A stretch of DNA of 64,000 bases, taken from Micromonospora sp. WMMD961 (GTDB lineage: Bacteria; Actinomycetota; Actinomycetes; Mycobacteriales; Micromonosporaceae). Where the stretch lies: contig NZ_JARUBJ010000002.1 of NCBI RefSeq assembly GCF_029626145.1, forward strand, positions 216,501-280,500. Reading direction: 5' to 3'. Positions 50,800 to 59,289 of this stretch are shown here, piece after piece (the first letter of the stretch is position 1; each line of letters starts with the position of its first letter). The translations under genes were made by a program, and so were the position numbers. The notes beneath the pieces were generated by a model. The model worked only from the letters and a program-made list of their open reading frames with translations, ran no database searches and had not been told where the DNA came from.

Positions 50800-50844
50800 C
50801 GCCGCCGCCGGCCGGGACACAAGGTCATCCGGCCGGCGGCGGCG
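50800..50844 (-). terminator. ponA terminator
   Basis: CGCCGCCGCCGGCCGG and its perfect complement (50829-50844) around a 13-nt loop. On the minus strand the stem is followed by GTTTTCG, so it is a rho-independent terminator 15-60 nt after the ponA stop. Confidence 0.85.
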
Positions 50845-50859
50845 TGCAGAGGGTTCGGG

Positions 50860-53694
50860 TCAGTCCCGGTTGCGCGGCAAGTCGGGCAGCACTCCACCGC
50901 CACCGCCGCCGGGTCCGCCGGGATTACCACCGGGGTTGCCGCCCGGGTTGCCGCCGGGGTTGCCTCCTGGGAGACCGCCGCGCGGGCAGAACGGATCGGT
51001 GAGCGGGTCACACTGCGGCCCGCCCGGCTGGCCGCCCGGCGGCGGTGGTGGGGCCGCCGGCTCCTTGCCGTTGCCCTTCGTGACGTCGCCTTCGCCGGTG
51101 ACGGTGGGCAGGGGGATCTCGTCCTGGCCCTTCAGTGCGGCGTTCATGAACTTCTTCCAGATCGGGCCGGGGAGCGTCGAGCCGCCGATGTCCTTGCCAC
51201 CGGTGAGCCGGATCTCCGGCTTTCTCGGATCCCGACTGCCCACCCACACCGCTGTGGCGTTCTGCGGGGTGTAGCCGACCGTCCAGGCGTGCGAGTTGTC
51301 GTCCTTGTCGTACTCCCAGGTGCCGGTCTTGGCGGCGGCCTGGCGGCCGCTCTCCAACGACATGTTGTTAGACCCGGCCCCGGGGATCTGCTTGAGGACG
51401 GCGGTGACCTCGTCGGTGACCTTCTTGGAGATCCGCTGCTCGGGCTTGATGCGCTCGCTGCCGACCACCTTCCACTTACCGGTGTCCTTCTCCTGCTGCT
51501 CGACCTTGAGGACGAAGTGGGCCTTGATGTACTTGCCGTCGTTGGCGAAGGTGGCCATCGCGTTGGCGTGGTCGAACACGGTGATCGGGTACTTGCCGAA
51601 GGCGGTGTAGTTGTCGAACGGGTTGGGGCCCTTCTTCGACAGGTCGAAGGCCTGCGGCGGGTCGACGCCCCACATCGTGGTCACGCCGGCCTTGCGGGCC
51701 ATGTCGACCACCTTGCCGGCGCCGATCGTGTCGGCGACCCAGTAGAACGGCACGTTGTACGACTGGATCGTCGACTCTTCGAGGGTGCACCACTTGCCGC
51801 ACTTGAGGTTGGTGCGACCGGCGTTACCGATCGCGTCCTTGGAACCCTCAGGCTTGTACGGCGTGGGATCCCAGTGCGACTTGACCGAGATGCCGGCCTC
51901 GATCGCGGCGGCCAGGGTGTACACCTTCATCGACGAACCCGGCTGGTGGCCACCGGTCAGGTCACCGTTCTTGTCGGTGTTCTTGCCGGCGTAGTCGAAG
52001 TCGGCGCCGCTGTCACCGCCGTAGTAGGCGAGCACCCGACCCTTCTTCGGGTCGATCGACACCATCGCCGCCATCAGGTTCGGCGGCTGGTCGTTGAGCT
52101 CGGAGCCCTTCTTCGACTGCATCGCGATGTTCTCGGCGGCGGTCTGCAGCTTCGGGTCGATGGTCGTGGTGATCCGGTAGCCGCCGTCGCGCAGCGCGTC
52201 AACGCAGCTCGTCTTGCCCTCCGCCCCGCTGTCGGAGCACAGGCCCATCGCGTCCATCTCCTGCCGGACGTAGTTGATGACGTTGCCTCGCGGGCTGTCG
52301 ACACCGAACCCGTTGCCGCCCTTCTTCGGCGGCAGCACCTTGGGGTACTCGGTGGGCGACGCGGGCCGGTTGGGGGCGTCCACCCAGCCTTCCTTCTTCA
52401 TGCCGCCGATCACATAGTCCCACCGCGCCTTGGCGTCGGGCAGGTTGACCGCCGGGTCGAACCCCTTGTGAGTCTCGCTCGCCACCGGCTGTTTGATGAC
52501 CGCCGCGAGGACCGCGCCCTCGCCCACGCTGAGGTCCTTCGCGGACTTGCCGAAGTAGGTCTGCGCCGCGGCTTCGATGCCGTAGGCACCGCGCCCGAAG
52601 TAGATCACGTTGAGGTAGTGCTGCATGATCTCCGGCTTGCTGTACGCGTCGTTGAGCTTGGAGGCCAGGATGGCCTCCTTCACCTTCCGGCCGTACGTGT
52701 CGTCCTGGAGGTTCTCGAACGCGTTGCGCGCGTACTGCTGGGTGATCGTCGAGGCACCCTGCTTGTCGCCACCGGAGATGTTGTTCCACCCCGCCCGGAC
52801 GATGCCCTTGTAGTCGACGCCCGAGTGCCGGTAGAAGTTCCGGTCCTCGGCAGCGGCCACCGCGTCCTGCACGTGCTGCGGGATCTGGTTGATGGTGACG
52901 AAGGTGCGGTTCTCGCTGCCCAGCTTGGCCAACGCGGTCTTGCCGTCCTTGGCGTAGACGGTGGTGGACAGCGGCAACGGCAACTCGTCGGGCATGACGA
53001 CGTTTGTCGAGTAGTAGGTGAAGCCGACCACGCCGATGCCGGCGAGCATGATGAAGGCCGCGAACGCGGCGATCATCAGGTTCATCCGCTTGCGCTTCTT
53101 CGACCGTGCCGCGGCACCCGAGCCACCCGCGCCACGGCCGCTCCGACCTGGACCGTTGGGTCCGCCGGGGCCGCCAGGGCCACCAGGGCCAGCGGAGACC
53201 GGTGACACGCTCGCCCGCGCGACCGCGGCACGACCACCCACCGACGCGGAGCCGACACTTGCCCGGCCCGCCGAGGCGGTGCCGACGGAGGCCGCACCGA
53301 CGGCGGCGGCACCGACCACGGCCCGACCCGCTGGCGCGCCGGGTGCCGGGGACACGGGCACCGAGGCTCGGCCAGCACCAGCGCGTCCGGCGGCCGCACC
53401 CGGCGCCGGCGACACCGGCACCGAAGCTCGCCCGGAGCGACCCGGGGTCGCCGAACCCACCGGGGCGGATCCGGCCGCCGCAGCGCCACGCGGCGGCACC
53501 GAGGCCGATCCACCGACAGTGGCCCGCCCACCGGCGGCCCGCGGTGTCACCGAGGCACGACCCGGGGTCGCCGCGCCGCCCTCCGAGGCCGACCAGCCAC
53601 CCCCACGGAGGTCACCGCCGGGTCCGGGGTCACCGTCCGGACCCGGGTACTGGGCCCGCCCGCGCGCAGAACTGGGATCGCCGTACGAGTTCAT
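50860..53694 (-). CDS. ponA: Class A penicillin-binding protein (PBP1)
   Basis: A 944-residue bifunctional peptidoglycan synthase. Residues 1-200 are cytoplasmic and low-complexity, with repeats of GRASVPVSPAPGA and RASVG. A membrane helix covers about 206-228. The transglycosylase domain (about 240-430) has EDRNFYRHSG (Glu283). The transpeptidase has SSMK at 587-590, SYN at 645-647 and KTGT at 788-791, so both activities look intact. The tail is Gly/Pro-rich (GGNPGGNPGG). ATG at 53694. It corresponds in place to mycobacterial ponA1. Confidence 0.93.
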   Translation of the reverse strand: MNSYGDPSSARGRAQYPGPDGDPGPGGDLRGGGWSASEGGAATPGRASVTPRAAGGRATVGGSASVPPRGAAAAGSAPVGSATPGRSGRASVPVSPAPGAAAGRAGAGRASVPVSPAPGAPAGRAVVGAAAVGAASVGTASAGRASVGSASVGGRAAVARASVSPVSAGPGGPGGPGGPNGPGRSGRGAGGSGAAARSKKRKRMNLMIAAFAAFIMLAGIGVVGFTYYSTNVVMPDELPLPLSTTVYAKDGKTALAKLGSENRTFVTINQIPQHVQDAVAAAEDRNFYRHSGVDYKGIVRAGWNNISGGDKQGASTITQQYARNAFENLQDDTYGRKVKEAILASKLNDAYSKPEIMQHYLNVIYFGRGAYGIEAAAQTYFGKSAKDLSVGEGAVLAAVIKQPVASETHKGFDPAVNLPDAKARWDYVIGGMKKEGWVDAPNRPASPTEYPKVLPPKKGGNGFGVDSPRGNVINYVRQEMDAMGLCSDSGAEGKTSCVDALRDGGYRITTTIDPKLQTAAENIAMQSKKGSELNDQPPNLMAAMVSIDPKKGRVLAYYGGDSGADFDYAGKNTDKNGDLTGGHQPGSSMKVYTLAAAIEAGISVKSHWDPTPYKPEGSKDAIGNAGRTNLKCGKWCTLEESTIQSYNVPFYWVADTIGAGKVVDMARKAGVTTMWGVDPPQAFDLSKKGPNPFDNYTAFGKYPITVFDHANAMATFANDGKYIKAHFVLKVEQQEKDTGKWKVVGSERIKPEQRISKKVTDEVTAVLKQIPGAGSNNMSLESGRQAAAKTGTWEYDKDDNSHAWTVGYTPQNATAVWVGSRDPRKPEIRLTGGKDIGGSTLPGPIWKKFMNAALKGQDEIPLPTVTGEGDVTKGNGKEPAAPPPPPGGQPGGPQCDPLTDPFCPRGGLPGGNPGGNPGGNPGGNPGGPGGGGGGVLPDLPRNRD

Positions 53695-53891
53695 TCCTCA
53701 CACCCTGCCGGTCGCGGTGGGGCGCGACTGCGCCGCCACCGGGTTGCCGTGAGTTGCTTCACCCGGAACACCGGCACGGGGGTGCCGTTTCACCGGGGCA
53801 CTTGCAGTATCAATCGGGCCAATCGGACTAACGAGCGGTCGACCGTCCCGGGTTTCGTCTGTGGCTCCGGGGCCGGTCCAACCTGCTTCGA

Positions 53892-54338
53892 TCACCGTTG
53901 CGCCTCTCGCCTCCGCCGACCCACACCTTCGGCTGCCACGTCCTGCTCGCCGGTGCCGTCGCTGTCGCCGGCCAGACCGTCCCGGCCGAGCAGGTACTGC
54001 TCGACGAGATGGTTCCAGTCACAACCGAGGCACACCTCCACCACGAAGACCTGGAACTCACGCAGCGTCATCGCCAGCACGGGCAACTCGGCAAGTGTCC
54101 GGGCCTGCCCGGCGGACTGCTTGAGTTCGTCGCCGTAAATGTAGTGGACGAGGGTCAGGTTCTCACTGCGGCAGATCGGGCAGCGCCGGTCGGTCGGCTC
54201 ACCGTGGAAGCGGGCGGCGTTCTTCAGGTACGGCGATGCGTCGCAGACGTCGTACGTGCCGACCCGGCCGGCCAGGAGCTCACGCAGCACTGCTCGCTTC
54301 TGGAGCGAGTAGTCGACGACCTGGCGCTGCGTACGCAT
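53892..54338 (-). CDS. DUF5318 zinc-ribbon protein
   Basis: A 148-residue protein with CxxC pairs at 53-56 (RRCPICRSE) and 103-106 (EVCLGCDW), so a zinc ribbon is likely. It begins MRTQRQVVDYSLQKRAVLRE and has the conserved LVHYIYGDELKQSAGQAR. It matches DUF5318, which stands next to ponA in mycobacteria as well. It is divergent from padR across 175 bp. Function not established. Confidence 0.85.
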   Translation of the reverse strand: MRTQRQVVDYSLQKRAVLRELLAGRVGTYDVCDASPYLKNAARFHGEPTDRRCPICRSENLTLVHYIYGDELKQSAGQARTLAELPVLAMTLREFQVFVVEVCLGCDWNHLVEQYLLGRDGLAGDSDGTGEQDVAAEGVGRRRREAQR

Positions 54339-54446
54339 GCGGAGAAGGGTACGCGGTCCGGCCCGAGCAGGCGACCACGCTCACGATCCGTGACGAAGGC
54401 ACCTCGGAGAGGGGGTTTGCCCTGGCTCGCACGACCCGCTAACGTG

Positions 54447-54469
54447 CGATGTATCGGTCCGATACATCG
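54447..54469. promoter_or_regulatory. PadR-type operator palindrome
   Basis: A perfect 23-bp palindrome: arms CGATGTATCGG and CCGATACATCG around one T. It carries the ATGTAT/ATACAT core known for PadR-family operators. It lies 45 bp before the padR start and within the divergent gap to the DUF5318 gene, so it probably mediates autoregulation. Confidence 0.75.
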
Positions 54470-54513
54470 CGGCGGTTACCACTCCACGCCGGAGGGTAAA
54501 GAGAGGGTGGCCA

Positions 54514-55152
54514 GTGCTTGAGTTCGCCATCCTCGGCCTCCTGCAGGAGTCTCCGATGCACGGCTATGAGCTGCGCAAGGAGTTGACCGCCAAACTCGGC
54601 GCGATCCGGGCGGCGATCAGCTACGGCTCGCTCTACCCGACCCTGCGCAGGCTGCAGGCGGCGGGATGGATCACCGAAGCTGCCGAGACACCCGCCACTG
54701 CCGAGGAGGTTCCCGCGCTGACCAGCCGACGAGGTCGGGTGGTCTACAAAATCACCGCGGAAGGCAAGGAACGCTTCGCCCAGCTGATTGCGCAGGCCGG
54801 GCCCGAGACGTATGACGACACGGGCTTCGGGGTGCACTTCGCGTTCTTCGCCCGGACCGACCAGGCGACCCGCCTGCGCATTCTGGAGGGTCGCCGCCGC
54901 AAGATCGAGGAGCGTCGCGAAGGGCTTCGCGACGTGCTTGGCCGGGCGGCCGAGCGCCTCGACGCTTACACGCTGGAACTGCAGCGCCACGGCCTTGATG
55001 CCTGTGAGCGCGAGGTCCGCTGGCTGGAGGAGCTCATCGCCAACGAGCGCTCCGGCCGAGCCCCGACGGTCCCGAACATCGGGACAGCCGGCGGCCGACG
55101 AGAAGACAACAGCCCGCCTCCGCCTGGAGAGACCAGGAATGAGCGGCCGTGA
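54514..55152 (+). CDS. PadR-family transcriptional regulator
   Basis: A 212-residue regulator. The winged helix starts at residue 2 (LEFAILGLLQESPMHGYELR, then GSLYPTLRRLQAAGWITEA), followed by VVYKITAEGKERF and a long C-terminal helix with many Arg/Glu for dimerisation. GTG at 54514 has a GAGAGG-type site upstream. It ends 23 nt before the ino1 ATG and probably controls that gene as well as itself, as proposed for the mycobacterial equivalent next to ino1. Effector unknown. Confidence 0.9.
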   Translation: MLEFAILGLLQESPMHGYELRKELTAKLGAIRAAISYGSLYPTLRRLQAAGWITEAAETPATAEEVPALTSRRGRVVYKITAEGKERFAQLIAQAGPETYDDTGFGVHFAFFARTDQATRLRILEGRRRKIEERREGLRDVLGRAAERLDAYTLELQRHGLDACEREVRWLEELIANERSGRAPTVPNIGTAGGRREDNSPPPPGETRNERP

Positions 55153-55175
55153 CAGAAAAGAAGGAGGCAGACGCT

Positions 55176-56255
55176 ATGGGCTCCGTCCGCGTCGCCATCG
55201 TCGGTGTGGGTAACTGCGCCTCGTCCCTGGTTCAGGGCGTCGAGTACTACCGGAACGCCAACCCGAACGACCGCGTCCCGGGTCTCATGCACGTCGCCTT
55301 CGGCGACTACCACGTCAACTCCGTGGAGTTCGTCGCGGCGTTCGACGTGGACGCCAAGAAGGTGGGCATGGACCTCGCGGAGGCGATCGTCGCCAGCGAG
55401 AACAACACCATCAAGCTCTGCGACGTGCCGCCGACCGGCGTCAGCGTCCAGCGCGGCCCGACCTTCGACGGTCTCGGTCAGTACTACCGCGAGATCGTCG
55501 ATGAGTCCGACGCCACCCCGGTCGACGTGGCGCAGGCGCTGCGCGACGCGCAGGTCGACGTCGTCGTCTGCTACCTCCCGGTCGGCTCCGAGCAGGCCGC
55601 CAAGTTCTACGCCCAGGCCGCGATCGACGCCGGTTGCGCGTTCGTCAACGCCCTGCCGGTCTTCATCGCCTCCGATCCGGAGTGGGCCCAGAAGTTCACC
55701 GACGCGGGCCTGCCGATCGTCGGCGACGACATCAAGAGCCAGGTCGGCGCGACCATCGTGCACCGCGCCCTGGCGAAGCTCTTCGAGGACCGCGGCGTCG
55801 AGCTGCTGCGCACGTACCAGCTCAACTTCGGCGGCAACATGGACTTCATGAACATGCTGGAGCGCAAGCGGCTGGTCTCGAAGAAGATCTCGAAGACCCA
55901 GTCGGTCACCTCGCAGATCCCGCACGAGATGAGCAAGAGCGACGTGCACATCGGCCCGTCGGACCACGTGCCGTGGCTGGACGACCGCAAGTGGGCGTAC
56001 ATCCGCCTGGAGGGTCGCTCGTTCGGCGACACCCCGCTGAACGCCGAGCTCAAGCTCGAGGTGTGGGACTCGCCGAACTCGGCCGGCGTCATCATCGACG
56101 CGGTCCGCGCCGCCAAGATCGCCCTGGATCGGAAGATCGGCGGCCCGATCCTGTCGGCGTCGTCGTACTTCATGAAGTCCCCGCCGGTGCAGTACGCCGA
56201 CCACGACGCCCACCAGGCCGTCGAGGAGTTCATCGCCGGTGAGGTCGCGCGCTGA
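55176..56255 (+). CDS. ino1: Inositol-3-phosphate synthase
   Basis: NAD-dependent cyclisation of glucose 6-phosphate to inositol 3-phosphate, the first step of mycothiol and phosphatidylinositol synthesis in actinobacteria. The 359-residue protein has the Rossmann motif VAIVGVGNCASSLVQG, plus NFGGNMDFMNML, KKISKTQSVTSQIP and KLEVWDSPNSAGVIIDA, all diagnostic. ATG at 55176 has AAGGAGG 8 nt upstream, stronger than the earlier in-frame GTG at 55149. It follows padR. Confidence 0.97.
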   Translation: MGSVRVAIVGVGNCASSLVQGVEYYRNANPNDRVPGLMHVAFGDYHVNSVEFVAAFDVDAKKVGMDLAEAIVASENNTIKLCDVPPTGVSVQRGPTFDGLGQYYREIVDESDATPVDVAQALRDAQVDVVVCYLPVGSEQAAKFYAQAAIDAGCAFVNALPVFIASDPEWAQKFTDAGLPIVGDDIKSQVGATIVHRALAKLFEDRGVELLRTYQLNFGGNMDFMNMLERKRLVSKKISKTQSVTSQIPHEMSKSDVHIGPSDHVPWLDDRKWAYIRLEGRSFGDTPLNAELKLEVWDSPNSAGVIIDAVRAAKIALDRKIGGPILSASSYFMKSPPVQYADHDAHQAVEEFIAGEVAR

Positions 56256-56276
56256 CGCGCTGAACCACCAGCACTT

Positions 56277-56312
56277 TCGAAGGGCCGGGTCCGTCGGGAC
56301 CCGGCCCTTCGA
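56277..56312 (+). terminator. ino1 terminator
   Basis: TCGAAGGGCCGGGTCC and its perfect complement around GTCG, a 16-bp stem 22 nt after the ino1 stop. No T-run is seen, but position and strength support it. Confidence 0.85.
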
Positions 56313-56486
56313 CGTGGGTCGGCTCCGATACCGGGTACGACAACCGTCCCGGTGATCCTCGCCACCGCTCACGAAGCCACCGGAGACAACGACGCTGCCG
56401 CTACGTCGGCCAGCCCCACCCACCGATCCGGACGGACCACCCTGCGCCGGGTGAGCCCCCGCCCCCGGGGCGTCCGCAGAAACCGC

Positions 56487-56966
56487 TCAGGACCACGCCT
56501 GGCGCAGCGCGACCCCGGCCTCCAACTCCAGCAGTTTGACCTTGCGGGGCAAGCCGCCACCGAAGCCGACCAGCTTGCCGCCCGCGCCGACGATCCGGTG
56601 ACACGGAACGATCACCGGGACGGGGTTGCGGTTGCATGCCACTCCCACCGCCCGCGCCGCCCCGGGGTCGCCGACCAGGCGCGCCACCTCGCCGTACGTC
56701 AGCGTCCCGCCGTACGGGATCCGCGTCATCTCCCGCCAGACAGCGCGCTCGAAGGCGGAGCCACGCGGCATCGCCACCGGGACGGTGAACGCGGTCAGCT
56801 CACCCGCGAAGTACGCCCGCAGCTCGGTCGCCACCTGCCGGGACAACGCGTCGCCGGGCTCCTCGGCCGCCCCCTCGACCCGGCCGAAGGCCGCGCCACA
56901 GACGTTCGTGCCGTCCGTGGCGACGGAGAATTCGCCGATCGGTGAGTCGAGCACGGTCCAGCGCAT
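56487..56966 (-). CDS. ogt: Methylated-DNA-protein-cysteine methyltransferase
   Basis: Repairs O6-alkylguanine by transfer to its own Cys. The 159-residue protein has the active site PCHR (Cys122) in VPVIVPCHRIVGAGG, and the DNA-binding helix region ARAVGVACNRNPV. ATG at 56966 has GGAGA upstream and gives the normal MRWTVLDSPIGEFSVAT start; longer openings are unlikely. Confidence 0.95.
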   Translation of the reverse strand: MRWTVLDSPIGEFSVATDGTNVCGAAFGRVEGAAEEPGDALSRQVATELRAYFAGELTAFTVPVAMPRGSAFERAVWREMTRIPYGGTLTYGEVARLVGDPGAARAVGVACNRNPVPVIVPCHRIVGAGGKLVGFGGGLPRKVKLLELEAGVALRQAWS

Positions 56967-57061
56967 CGACCCATTCTCCCCGACCCGGGACGCCACTGCC
57001 CCTCCGGCTACCACGTCTCCGCGTCGAGCGCGACCGCCGGATGTTGCGCCACGTCGATACC

Positions 57062-57583
57062 GTGCAGGTCGTGGCAACGGGGACACTGATCTTTCTGATC
57101 ATCGGCGCGGCGGGCATCGGGGTGCTCGCGCTCGCCCTGCTCGGCACCGAACTGTTCCAGTTCGGGCACCCCGACGTGGACGGCCCGATCTCGGTCGAGA
57201 CGGTCGCCGGCTTCGCCGGAGCATTCGGGTTCGGCGGGGCCATCGTCAACGAACTGCTCGGCGCGCGTACACCGGGAATGGTCGTCGGGGCGGTGGTCGG
57301 CGGCGTGCTCGCGGCCGTGCCCACCGGCTGGCTGGCATCCCGGCTCAGCCGGGCGGCGCGGAACATGCGCACGGACGCCACCCCCACCCGCGACGACCTG
57401 GTCGGCGCGCTCGGCCTGGTCGTCACCCCGGTGCCGGTCGACGGGTACGGCGAGGTCCGGATCCGCCTCGCCGGCCAACCGGTCAAGCTCAGTGCCCGCG
57501 CGGACCAGCCGATACCGATCGGCGCCCAGGTCTTCGTCGTGCAGGCGCTCAGCGAGACAAGCGTGCAGGTCGAGACCTACTGA
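57062..57583 (+). CDS. NfeD-like membrane protein with OB-type domain
   Basis: A 173-residue protein with two or three membrane helices at the N-terminus (ATGTLIFLIIGAAGIGVLAL, then FAGAFGFGGAIVNELLGA and GMVVGAVVGGVLAAVPTGWL), followed by an OB-fold-like domain (ALGLVVTPVPVDGYGEVRIR). This is the pattern of NfeD-type partners of flotillins; the flotillin gene follows 28 nt later. The start is uncertain: GTG at 57062, GTG at 57071 or ATG at 57041. Confidence 0.75.
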   Translation: MQVVATGTLIFLIIGAAGIGVLALALLGTELFQFGHPDVDGPISVETVAGFAGAFGFGGAIVNELLGARTPGMVVGAVVGGVLAAVPTGWLASRLSRAARNMRTDATPTRDDLVGALGLVVTPVPVDGYGEVRIRLAGQPVKLSARADQPIPIGAQVFVVQALSETSVQVETY

Positions 57584-57611
57584 TTCCCCCCTCGTAGACG
57601 GGACTCCTTAT

Positions 57612-59129
57612 ATGGCCCTGTTAATCGCCATCGGTGGCGCGGTCATCCTCGTGCTCATCCTGGTGCTCTTCGTGCTCTCTCGGATCAAGGTGGCCGGGCC
57701 GAACGAGGCGTTCATCGTCACCGGTCGCAAGGGTCGCACCACGCAGACCGCCGACGGTGGGCGGTCGACCGACAACTCCGGGCAGAAGGTCGTGCTCGGC
57801 GCGTCGGTGTTCGTGCTCCCGGTGGTACAGAAGCTCCAGTCGCTCGACCTGTCCAGCCGACGGATCGACGTCGGGATCCGGGGCGCGGTGAGCAAGCAGG
57901 GCATCCGCGCCGACCTGCACGGCGTGGCGATCGTGAAGGTCGGCGGTACCGAGGACGCGATCCGGGCCGCCGCCCAACGGTTCCTGCACCAGCAGGACGA
58001 GATCGACAATTTCACCCGGGAGGTGCTCGCCGGCGCGCTGCGCTCGATCGTCGGCCGGCTCACCGTCGAGGAGGTCATTCGGGACCGCGCGGCGTTCGCC
58101 AGCGCCGTGGCCGAGGAGGCCGAACACTCGATGACCAACCAGGGTCTGGTGCTGGACACGTTCCAGCTCCAGGACATCCTCGCCGAGGGCTCCTACCTGC
58201 AGGACCTGGGTCGGCCGGAGGCCGCCCGGGTGCTGAAGGACGCGGCGATCGCCGAGGCGCGGGCCCGGCAGCAGGCCGAGCAGGAGCGGCTGCTCGCCGA
58301 GGAGGCCATCGCGGAGGCGAATCGGAACCTGGCCCTCAAGCAGGCCGGCATCCAGGCCGAGATCGACGCGGCGAAGGCGAAGTCCGCCGCCGCCGGCCCG
58401 CTCGCGCAGGCGGAACGGGACCAGGCGATCCTCTCCGAGCAGCAGAAGGTCGCCGAGCGCAACGCCGAACTCAAGCAACGCCAACTGGACACCGAGGTAC
58501 GCAAGCCGGCCGACGCGGCTCGGTACAAGGTGGAACAGGAGGCGGAGGCGTCCCGCGCCGCGGCGGTGCTGCACGCGGACGCGCAGCGGCAGTCGGTGAT
58601 CGCCGCCGCGCAGGCCTCCGCCGAGCAGGCACGGCTCACCGGTGAGGGCGAGCGGGCCCGGCGAGCCGCCCTCGCCGAGGCGAACGCGATCGAGGGTGCC
58701 AAGGAGGGTGAGGCCGAGCAGCGTCGGCGGTCCGCCATCGCCGAGGCGGTCGAGCGGGAGGGCCAGGCCGAGGCGGCGGCCATCCTGGCCAGGGGTGAGG
58801 CCGAGGCCGACGCGATGGCGCGCAAGGCCGAGGCGTTCGCCGCGTACGGGGAGGCGGCGGTGCTGGACCTGCTGGTCAAGGTGCTGCCGCAGGTGGTGGA
58901 GGCGGCCAGCGCGCCGATCGGGGCGATCGACAAGATGACCGTCATCTCCACCGACGGTGCGTCCTCGCTGACGAAGTCGGTGGCCGGCAACGTAGCCCAA
59001 GGGCTTCAGCTCGGCAGCGACCTGACCGGGATCGACCTGGCTGGTCTGCTGGCCCGACTCGGCTCGGCGTCCAGCGCCGGCGGCAACGGCACCGCGTCCG
59101 TCGACGGGAAGGCCGTCGAGACCCGCTGA
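57612..59129 (+). CDS. Flotillin-family (SPFH) protein
   Basis: A 505-residue scaffold protein of membrane microdomains. One membrane helix lies at residues 3-23 (LLIAIGGAVILVLILVLFVL), an SPFH/band 7 domain at about 25-195 (GPNEAFIVTGRKGR, VVLGASVFVLPVVQKLQSLD, RADLHGVAIVKVGG), and a long Ala/Glu-rich coiled coil at about 195-420. The tail is typical (YGEAAVLDLLVKVLPQVVEA). It forms a pair with the NfeD-like gene. ATG at 57612, with a poor ribosome site. Confidence 0.93.
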   Translation: MALLIAIGGAVILVLILVLFVLSRIKVAGPNEAFIVTGRKGRTTQTADGGRSTDNSGQKVVLGASVFVLPVVQKLQSLDLSSRRIDVGIRGAVSKQGIRADLHGVAIVKVGGTEDAIRAAAQRFLHQQDEIDNFTREVLAGALRSIVGRLTVEEVIRDRAAFASAVAEEAEHSMTNQGLVLDTFQLQDILAEGSYLQDLGRPEAARVLKDAAIAEARARQQAEQERLLAEEAIAEANRNLALKQAGIQAEIDAAKAKSAAAGPLAQAERDQAILSEQQKVAERNAELKQRQLDTEVRKPADAARYKVEQEAEASRAAAVLHADAQRQSVIAAAQASAEQARLTGEGERARRAALAEANAIEGAKEGEAEQRRRSAIAEAVEREGQAEAAAILARGEAEADAMARKAEAFAAYGEAAVLDLLVKVLPQVVEAASAPIGAIDKMTVISTDGASSLTKSVAGNVAQGLQLGSDLTGIDLAGLLARLGSASSAGGNGTASVDGKAVETR

Positions 59130-59211
59130 CGGTGTACGCCGACGGGCGCCGCTCCCGGTTCGGGGGTGGCGCCCGTCGCTGTACCGGCTGTCTCGTCGCG
59201 GGCAAGCCGTA

Positions 59212-59263
59212 GAGATCTTGGAAGGAAAGCGCCCTTCCAGGGGCATCTTCCTTCCAAGATCTC
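59212..59263. terminator. Bidirectional hairpin terminator
   Basis: GAGATCTTGGAAGGAA and its perfect complement (59248-59263) around a 20-nt loop, lying between converging flotillin (ends 59129) and cca (ends 59290). The loop has a GCCC/GGGG inner dyad. Confidence 0.8.
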
Positions 59264-59289
59264 CCGCAGGAGGCAAGAGGGCGGGCGGG

